From positions 1,984,001-2,048,000 of the forward strand of contig NZ_CP073637.1 in the NCBI RefSeq assembly GCF_029962485.1: a stretch of 64,000 nucleotides of DNA, written 5' to 3'. Below the pieces are notes generated by a model. That model searched no databases. It worked only from the letters and a program-made list of their open reading frames with translations, and was not told the DNA's origin. Below, in pieces: positions 58,586 to 64,000 of this stretch (position 1 is its first letter; the number at the start of each line of letters is the position of its first letter). The translations under genes and the position numbers were made by a program. The stretch is from Burkholderia cepacia (GTDB taxonomy: Bacteria > Pseudomonadota > Gammaproteobacteria > Burkholderiales > Burkholderiaceae).

Positions 58586-59284
58586 ATGAACGACTATCCG
58601 TACAATTTCGGCCGCGGCGGTTCCGTCAGCACCGCCGAGGTTCGCAACCGCGTGCTGCGGAACACGTACTGGCTGCTCGCGCTGTCGATGGTGCCGACCG
58701 TGCTGGGCGCCTGGGTCGGCGTCGCGACGGGCTTCTCGCTGTTCGCGGCCACGAGCCCGATGATGAGCCTGCTCGCGTTCTTCGCGATCGCGTTCGGCTT
58801 CATGTTCGCGATCGAGCGGACGAAAAACAGCGCGGCCGGCGTGTTCGTGCTGCTCGGCTTCACGTTCTTCATGGGCCTGATGCTGTCGCGACTGCTGAGC
58901 TTCATCCTCGGCTTCTCGAACGGCCCGTCGCTGATCATGCTCGCGTTCGGCGGCACCGGCATCATCTTCGCCGCGATGGCGACGATCGCCACCGTCAGCA
59001 AGCGCGATTTCTCGGGTCTCGGCAAGTGGCTGTTCATGGGCGTGATCGTGATCCTGCTCGCGTCGGTCGCGAACATCTTCCTGCAACTGCCGGCGCTGAT
59101 GCTCACCGTATCGGTGCTCGCGATCGCGATCTTCTCCGCGTACATGCTGTTCGACGTCCAGCGCGTCGTGAACGGCGGCGAGACGAACTACATCTCGGCC
59201 ACGCTCGCGATCTACCTCGACCTGTACAACGTGTTCACGAACCTGCTCGCCCTGCTCGGCATCTTCGGCGGCAACCGCAACTGA
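58586..59284 (+). CDS. Bax inhibitor-1/YccA family membrane protein
   Basis: A 232-residue protein with about seven membrane segments (the first from about residue 29). The C-terminal part NGGETNYISATLAIYLDLYNVFTNLLALLG is the BI-1 signature, with the conserved Asp. In E. coli YccA inhibits FtsH; other members leak calcium or protons. TTAGGAG precedes the ATG at 58586. Its substrate or partner here is inferred; HflKC, another FtsH modulator, is encoded in the window. Confidence 0.9.
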   Translation: MNDYPYNFGRGGSVSTAEVRNRVLRNTYWLLALSMVPTVLGAWVGVATGFSLFAATSPMMSLLAFFAIAFGFMFAIERTKNSAAGVFVLLGFTFFMGLMLSRLLSFILGFSNGPSLIMLAFGGTGIIFAAMATIATVSKRDFSGLGKWLFMGVIVILLASVANIFLQLPALMLTVSVLAIAIFSAYMLFDVQRVVNGGETNYISATLAIYLDLYNVFTNLLALLGIFGGNRN

Positions 59285-59302
59285 TGTTCGCCGTGCACCA
59301 TG

Positions 59303-59331
59303 AAAAAACCGGCCTTCGGGCCGGTTTTTTT
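59303..59331. terminator. Two-way terminator with UUCG loop
   Basis: A-run, ACCGGCC, loop TTCG, GGCCGGT and T-run. It serves the BI-1 gene and convergent rlmD. Confidence 0.9.
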
Positions 59332-59347
59332 ACGTCCGCCGCCGGGC

Positions 59348-60745
59348 TCAGTCGCGCTCGAACAGCGCGATCGATTCGACGTGCGACGTATTCGGGAACA
59401 TGTTCACGACTCCGGCGCCCTTGAGCCGGTAACCGGCCTCGTGCACGAGCAGGCCCGCGTCGCGTGCGAGCGTCGACGGGTTGCACGACACGTAGACGAT
59501 CCGCTTCGGCAGCGGGCCTTCGCCGCTCTGCGCGATCTCGGCCAGCGCCTTCGACACCGCGAGCGCGCCTTCGCGCGGCGGGTCGATCAGGAACTTGTCG
59601 AATGCACCAAGCGCGCGGAGGTCGTCACCCGTCACTTCGAACAGGTTCCGGCACGCGAACGTCGTATGACCGTCGACACCGTTCTCGCGCGCATTCGCCA
59701 GCGCCCGCGTCGTCAGCGTGTCGCTGCCCTCGATGCCCATCACTTCGCGCGACAGTCGCGCGAGCGGCAGCGTGAAGTTGCCGATCCCGCAGAACAGGTC
59801 CAGCACGCGGTCGTCGCGCGACGGCGCGAGCAGGCGCAGCGCACGCCCCACCAGCACGCGGTTGATCTGGTGGTTGACCTGCGTGAAGTCGGTCGGCTTG
59901 AACGGCATGCGGATGCCGAATTCCGGCAGCGTGTAGTCGAGCGCCACGTCGAGCGGATAGAACGGCGTCACCGTGTCCGGGCCCTTCGGCTGCAGCCAGA
60001 ACTGCACCTTGTGCTCGTCCGCGAACGCGCGCAGCAGCGCTTCGTCGTCCGCGTTGATCGGCTCCAGCACGCGCAGCACGAGCGCCGTGACTTCCGAACC
60101 GACCGCCAGCTCGATCTGCGGCATCCGATCGCGGATCGACAGCCCCTCGACGAGCCGGCGCAGCGGCACCAGCATCGCCGACACGTGCGGCGGCAGCACT
60201 TCGCAGCTCGTCATGTCGGCAACATAGCTGCTCTTCTTCTCGTGGAAGCCGACCAGCACGCCGCCCTTCTTCGCCACGTTGCGCACGGTCAGGCGCGCAC
60301 GGTAGCGATAGCCCCACGACGGGCCGTGGATCGGCGCGAACATCGTTTCCGCGCGCAGCTTCGCCAGGTGCCACAGGTTGTCCTCGAGCACGCGCTGCTT
60401 GACCGCCACCTGTGCACGCATGTCGAGATGCTGCATCGAGCAGCCGCCACAAGTACCGAAGAACTTGCATTTGGGCTGCGTGCGCATCACGCTCGGGCGC
60501 AGAATATCGACAACCGTCGCCTGCTCGTAGCTCGGCTTGCGGCGGTAGCTCGAATAGGTCACGCGCTCGCCCGGCAACGCGCCTTCGACGAAGATGACCT
60601 TGCCCGGCTCGCCATCCTCGGTGATCGTGCGGCCGACACCGCGCGCTTCCATGTCGAGCGATTCGATCTCGAGAACCGGGGCGGGCCCGGGCGCGACGGG
60701 CGCATTTTTCGATTTGCGCGCAGAAGTGGGGACGGCTTCGGACAC
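59348..60745 (-). CDS. rlmD: 23S rRNA (uracil-1939-C5)-methyltransferase RlmD
   Basis: A 465-residue enzyme of the RumA/TrmA family. An N-terminal TRAM domain is followed by the 4Fe-4S cysteines in [15 protein letters not shown], and the SAM motif [15 protein letters not shown]. The catalytic cysteine is in [12 protein letters not shown]. The start is taken as GTG 60745, with AGGA eight bases upstream; a longer frame upstream has no family support. The N-terminus has about 25 extra residues compared with E. coli. Confidence 0.94.
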   Translation of the reverse strand: MSEAVPTSARKSKNAPVAPGPAPVLEIESLDMEARGVGRTITEDGEPGKVIFVEGALPGERVTYSSYRRKPSYEQATVVDILRPSVMRTQPKCKFFGTCGGCSMQHLDMRAQVAVKQRVLEDNLWHLAKLRAETMFAPIHGPSWGYRYRARLTVRNVAKKGGVLVGFHEKKSSYVADMTSCEVLPPHVSAMLVPLRRLVEGLSIRDRMPQIELAVGSEVTALVLRVLEPINADDEALLRAFADEHKVQFWLQPKGPDTVTPFYPLDVALDYTLPEFGIRMPFKPTDFTQVNHQINRVLVGRALRLLAPSRDDRVLDLFCGIGNFTLPLARLSREVMGIEGSDTLTTRALANARENGVDGHTTFACRNLFEVTGDDLRALGAFDKFLIDPPREGALAVSKALAEIAQSGEGPLPKRIVYVSCNPSTLARDAGLLVHEAGYRLKGAGVVNMFPNTSHVESIALFERD

Positions 60746-60965
60746 CAGCTTTTCCTGACAAACGTTGAAGAAGGCGAGATTGTAGACGACGAAGGCCCGT
60801 ATCGCCCGCTTTGGATGGGCCGAGCGTCGATACTTGATGATGGACGGCCCTGCATCGCGCCGCAACGGCCACGCAGCCGGCTTACGGCACCGACACCCGC
60901 GCAAGACCGCGGAACGCGTCAGGACCAGCCCGAAGCCCGCCACCCAACCACCAGGAGATTCGACC

Positions 60966-61820
60966 ATGCGACTGATCGACTGGAACATCCAATGGGGTCG
61001 GGACGCGGACGGCATCGTCGACCTTCCCCGCACCGTCTCGGCGATCCAGCGGCTCGGCGATTTCGACGTACTGTGCCTGCAGGAGGTCACGCGCGGCTTC
61101 GGCGCGCTGCCCGGGCAGCCCGGCCCCGACCAGTTCGCCGAACTCGCGGTGCTGCTGCCCGGCTATACGATCATCGGAGCGATCGGCGCCGACCTGCCGG
61201 CCATCGAACCGGGCGCACCGCGCCGCCAGTTCGGCAACGCGATCGCGACGCGGCTTCCGGTCGGGCGCGTGCTGCGCCAGTTGCTGCCGTGGCCGGCCGA
61301 CGCCGGTGCGCCGTCGATGCCGCGCGTCGCGCTGGACGTCGAACTGCAGGCCCCGTTCGGTCCGCTGCGCGTGGTGACCACCCATCTGGAATATTATTCG
61401 GCGCGCCAGCGGCTCGCCCAGGTCGACGCGCTGCGCGGCCGGCATCGCGAGGCCTGCGCGCACGCAGAACGTCCGGCGCCCGCCGAGACCGCCGAGGGGC
61501 CGTTCAGCGCGACCGGCCAGCCGCGCGACGCGATCGTCTGCGGCGACTTCAACAGTGCGTTCGACAGCGACGCATATCGGCGCTTCCTGGAACCGATCGC
61601 GGACGCGCCGCGCTTCGTCGACGCATGGGTCGCGCAACACCCGGGGCGCACGCCGCCACCGACGGCCGGCGTCTACGATACGGTGCAATGGTCGGAAGGG
61701 CCGCTCGCATGCGACTTCGCATTCGTGACCGAGACAATGCTGCCGCGCGTCACGCGCTGCGACATCGACGGCGTCGTGCGCGCGTCGGATCACCAGCCGG
61801 TGCTGCTCGAACTGGCCTGA
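60966..61820 (+). CDS. Endonuclease/exonuclease/phosphatase (EEP) family protein
   Basis: A 284-residue DNase I-like fold hydrolase. The metal and catalytic motifs appear in order: [15 protein letters not shown] with catalytic Glu, [19 protein letters not shown] and [10 protein letters not shown]. Family members cleave DNA, RNA, phospholipids or phosphoinositides; the substrate here cannot be told. There is no signal peptide. It is divergent from rlmD. Confidence 0.85.
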   Translation: MRLIDWNIQWGRDADGIVDLPRTVSAIQRLGDFDVLCLQEVTRGFGALPGQPGPDQFAELAVLLPGYTIIGAIGADLPAIEPGAPRRQFGNAIATRLPVGRVLRQLLPWPADAGAPSMPRVALDVELQAPFGPLRVVTTHLEYYSARQRLAQVDALRGRHREACAHAERPAPAETAEGPFSATGQPRDAIVCGDFNSAFDSDAYRRFLEPIADAPRFVDAWVAQHPGRTPPPTAGVYDTVQWSEGPLACDFAFVTETMLPRVTRCDIDGVVRASDHQPVLLELA

Positions 61821-61850
61821 TCGCGCCGGTTGCGACGCAGGCCGCCCGCG

Positions 61851-62627
61851 CTACGCGTCGAAACCGGCCAGGTACTCAACCCAGTGCGGCGCCGGCTCCA
61901 GCGCGAGCGCGTTCTTCACGATCAGGATCTCGTCCGCGTACTCGCTCGGTGTCAGACCACCGCGCATCAACTGGAACCGGCAGTACAGCAGGTAGGTGTT
62001 GACGACGTCGGTTTCGCAATAGTTGCGGATTTCATCGATCCGGCCATCCCGGAACGCCGGCCACACCTGGCTGCCGTCCATCCCGAGCTTGCCGGGGAAA
62101 CCGCACAGCTTCGCCAGCGCGTCGAGCGGCGCGTTGGCGCGCGCCTGATACATCGCGAGCACGTCCATCAGGTCGGTATGCCGCGAGTGATAGCGCGAGA
62201 TGTAGTTGTTCCACTTGAATTCGCGGTCGTCCTCGCCGAGATCCCAGTAGCGGGTCGCGGGGATGCCGTGCACGAGCGCACGGTAATGCAGCACCGGCAG
62301 ATCGAAGCCACCGCCGTTCCACGACACGAGCTGCGGCGTGTATTTCTCGATCACGCGGTAGAACGACTGGATCAGCGTCGCTTCATTGTCCTGCGGCGTG
62401 CCGAGCGAGCGCACGCGAAAACCGTTGTTGTCGCGGAACACGCACGAGATCGCCGCGATCCGCTGCAGGTGATGCGGCAGGAAATCGCCGCCGGTCTTCT
62501 CGCGGCGTGCGGCGAATGCATGTTCGGCCACCGCGGCATCGTCGAGCGTCGCGGGCAGGTCTTCCAGACGGCGAATGCCGTCGACATCGGGAATCGTCTC
62601 GATGTCAAAAACAAGAATCGGAGTCAT
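61851..62627 (-). CDS. PolB-like 3'-5' exonuclease
   Basis: A 258-residue DEDD-type exonuclease. ExoI is FDIETIPD (D8, E10), ExoII is in SWNGGGFDLPVL, and ExoIII with Tyr/His follows near the C-terminus. It matches the predicted 3'-5' exonuclease family related to DNA polymerase B (Pfam DNA_pol_B_exo2). It starts three bases after the rpoS stop, so it may share its transcript. Confidence 0.85.
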   Translation of the reverse strand: MTPILVFDIETIPDVDGIRRLEDLPATLDDAAVAEHAFAARREKTGGDFLPHHLQRIAAISCVFRDNNGFRVRSLGTPQDNEATLIQSFYRVIEKYTPQLVSWNGGGFDLPVLHYRALVHGIPATRYWDLGEDDREFKWNNYISRYHSRHTDLMDVLAMYQARANAPLDALAKLCGFPGKLGMDGSQVWPAFRDGRIDEIRNYCETDVVNTYLLYCRFQLMRGGLTPSEYADEILIVKNALALEPAPHWVEYLAGFDA

Positions 62628-62630
62628 CAG

Positions 62631-63719
62631 TTACAGAACGGCGTCCTTGCGCACGCCGTTGGAGGCAAAGAACCGCTTGAGGCGCACCAGCGCTTCCTGC
62701 TGGATCTGCCGCACGCGCTCGCGCGTGAGCCCCATCTCGTCGGCGAGCTCCTCGAGCGTCGCCGGTTCGATATGGTTCAGGCCGAAGCGGCGCTCGATCA
62801 CGTGCCGATGCTTGTCGGACAACCGCGACAGCCACGCGCGCGTCAGCGTTTCGAGCTCGCGGTGCTGCACCTCGGCGTCGGGTGACTGGCTCTGATCGTC
62901 GGGCAGCAGGTCGAGCAGGCTGCTCGCGGGATCGAGGTCGAGCGGCGCGTCGAGCGACGCCGTGTGCTCGTTGAGCGCAAGGATGTCGGTGACTTCCTCG
63001 GCGGTCTTGCCGGTGAGATAGGCGATGTCGTCGATGCTGGCTTCACGGCGCTCGGCCGCCTCGCCCGTCGACATCGAATTCTTTTCGAGGTGGCGCTTCG
63101 CGCGCAGCACCTGGTTCAGTTCGCGGATGACGTGCACGGGCAGGCGCACCGTGCGGGCCTGATTCATGATCGCCCGCTCGATGCTCTGCCGGATCCACCA
63201 CGTCGCATAGGTCGAGAAACGGAACCCGCGCGTCGGGTCGAACTTCTCGATCGCGTGCATCAGGCCGAGGTTGCCTTCCTCAATCAGGTCGAGCAGCGGC
63301 ACACCACGGTTCAGGTATCCCTTCGCGATGCTGACGACGAGGCGCAAGTTGCGCTCGATCATCACCTGCCGCGCCTCGAATTCGCCGGCCTTCGCCAGGC
63401 GCGAATAGCGCTGCTCTTCCTCGACGGTCAGCAGCGGCTTCACGCTGATTCGGTTCAGGTAATGCTGGATCGTGTCGGCCGTGAGCTCGGCCTGCAGCAT
63501 CGTGCGGAAATCGTCGACGTCGGGCGCCGCTTCCGGGCGGCCTTCGCGCTCGTCATCGCCACCGTCCGCCTCGGCGTCGCGCGCCTCGATATCGCGTTCG
63601 TTGTCCGCGATATCGTCCTCGTCGTCCGTCGAAGCACCTGCTCGCCCCACCGATGCTTGCGTGGCACGACTGATCTTCTCAGACTCGGCTTGCGGCTCGT
63701 GGCGCTTCGATTTCGGCAT
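62631..63719 (-). CDS. rpoS: Stationary-phase sigma factor RpoS
   Basis: A 362-residue sigma-70-family factor. Region 1.2-2 runs from FRTMLQAELTADTIQHYLNRIS through MIERNLRLVVSIAKGYLNRGVPLLDLIEEGNLGLMHAIEKFDPTRGFRFSTYATWWIRQ. Regions 3 and 4 follow, ending with the helix-turn-helix TLEELADEMGLTRERVRQIQQEALVRLKRFF. An acidic N-terminal extension of about 60 residues makes it longer than E. coli RpoS (330). It follows nlpD by 11 bases, the standard order. Confidence 0.96.
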   Translation of the reverse strand: MPKSKRHEPQAESEKISRATQASVGRAGASTDDEDDIADNERDIEARDAEADGGDDEREGRPEAAPDVDDFRTMLQAELTADTIQHYLNRISVKPLLTVEEEQRYSRLAKAGEFEARQVMIERNLRLVVSIAKGYLNRGVPLLDLIEEGNLGLMHAIEKFDPTRGFRFSTYATWWIRQSIERAIMNQARTVRLPVHVIRELNQVLRAKRHLEKNSMSTGEAAERREASIDDIAYLTGKTAEEVTDILALNEHTASLDAPLDLDPASSLLDLLPDDQSQSPDAEVQHRELETLTRAWLSRLSDKHRHVIERRFGLNHIEPATLEELADEMGLTRERVRQIQQEALVRLKRFFASNGVRKDAVL

Positions 63720-63730
63720 GGTCGTCTCGG

Positions 63731-64000
63731 TTATTGAGGCGGCAAATACTTCAGCGGATCGACAGGCTTACCCTGCCGGCGAACCTCGAAATGCAGCATC
63801 ACGCGGTCGGCATCGCTGTTACCCATCTCGGCGATCTTCTGCCCCTTCGTTACCGCGTCCCCCTCTTTTACCATCAAAGCACGATTGTGTGCATACGCCG
63901 TGAGGTAAGTCGCGTCGTGTTTGATGATAATGAGGTTGCCGTAGCCGCGCAGGCCGTTACCGGAGTAGACGACGCGGCCGTCGGCCGCCGCCTTCACGGT
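63731..64000 (-). CDS. nlpD: Lipoprotein NlpD, 3' end (LytM/M23 domain; continues past the window)
   Basis: At least 89 codons of the C-terminal M23/LytM domain are seen: [49 protein letters not shown] and [22 protein letters not shown]. NlpD activates the amidase AmiC for cell separation; its LytM domain usually lacks the zinc ligands. Its place upstream of rpoS supports the name. The lipobox and LysM part lie outside the window. Confidence 0.9.
   Translation of the reverse strand, partial: TVKAAADGRVVYSGNGLRGYGNLIIIKHDATYLTAYAHNRALMVKEGDAVTKGQKIAEMGNSDADRVMLHFEVRRQGKPVDPLKYLPPQ

Overview
The window is bacterial chromosome with very high GC and strong G/C preference at third codon positions. 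Gene content and order point to Burkholderia, most likely chromosome 1 of a Burkholderia cepacia complex strain. The supporting marks are a phaC-phaA-phaB-phaR cluster, nlpD-rpoS, hfq-hflX-hflK-hflC-DUF2065-hisZ-purA, and ndk-rlmN-rodZ-ispG-hisS-yfgM-bamB-der. The species is inferred from family knowledge; no database was searched.

Layout. 1-2.8 kb: the edge of an accessory element with less extreme codon use. It holds a HEPN-like/zinc-ribbon gene cut by the window edge, a TauD-type dioxygenase overlapping it, a small membrane protein and an unknown protein. It ends beside the 3' end of ybiT at a cluster of TTGGGTACA repeats that looks like an integrase site. 2.8-17.8 kb: core genes (ybiT, a lipocalin-like protein, an AsmA protein, fetAB, a PliI-type lysozyme inhibitor, an exported protein, a quinone-oxidoreductase-like enzyme divergent from a LysR regulator, serB, metC, an exported protein, kdgK, rimO). 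17.8-22.5 kb: a patchy islet with a probably broken exported gene, an M16 protease pair (one active, one lacking the zinc site), an orphan PAAR gene and a membrane-protein remnant with an in-frame stop. 22.5-24 kb: two small genes, one with an LprI-like domain. 24.2-29.3 kb: the polyhydroxybutyrate cluster phaC-phaA-phaB-phaR, with hairpins in the gaps. 29.3-38.2 kb: pgeF, rluD, bamD, a DinG-type helicase, a YdcH-like protein, a coiled-coil exported protein and tex. 38.2-39.6 kb: a lone class I terpene synthase behind an AT-rich leader. 39.6-58.3 kb: an almost unbroken leftward run (kup, hpt-like gene, purA, hisZ, DUF2065, hflC, hflK, hflX, hfq, der, bamB, yfgM, hisS, ispG, rodZ, rlmN, ndk). 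58.6-64 kb: a Bax-inhibitor-1 protein, rlmD, an EEP-family hydrolase, a PolB-like exonuclease, rpoS and the 3' end of nlpD.

Functional links. The core run carries outer-membrane assembly (bamB, and bamD elsewhere), ribosome and RNA maturation (der, rlmN, rlmD, rimO, rluD, hfq, hflX), membrane proteolysis control (hflKC), purine and histidine metabolism (purA, hpt, hisZ, hisS), isoprenoid precursor supply (ispG) and stationary-phase control (rpoS). PHB genes form a complete synthesis unit with their own regulator. No tRNA, rRNA, insertion sequence or CRISPR array was seen.

The most interesting candidates are the HEPN-like/dioxygenase pair at the element edge, the orphan terpene synthase, and the M16/PAAR islet.
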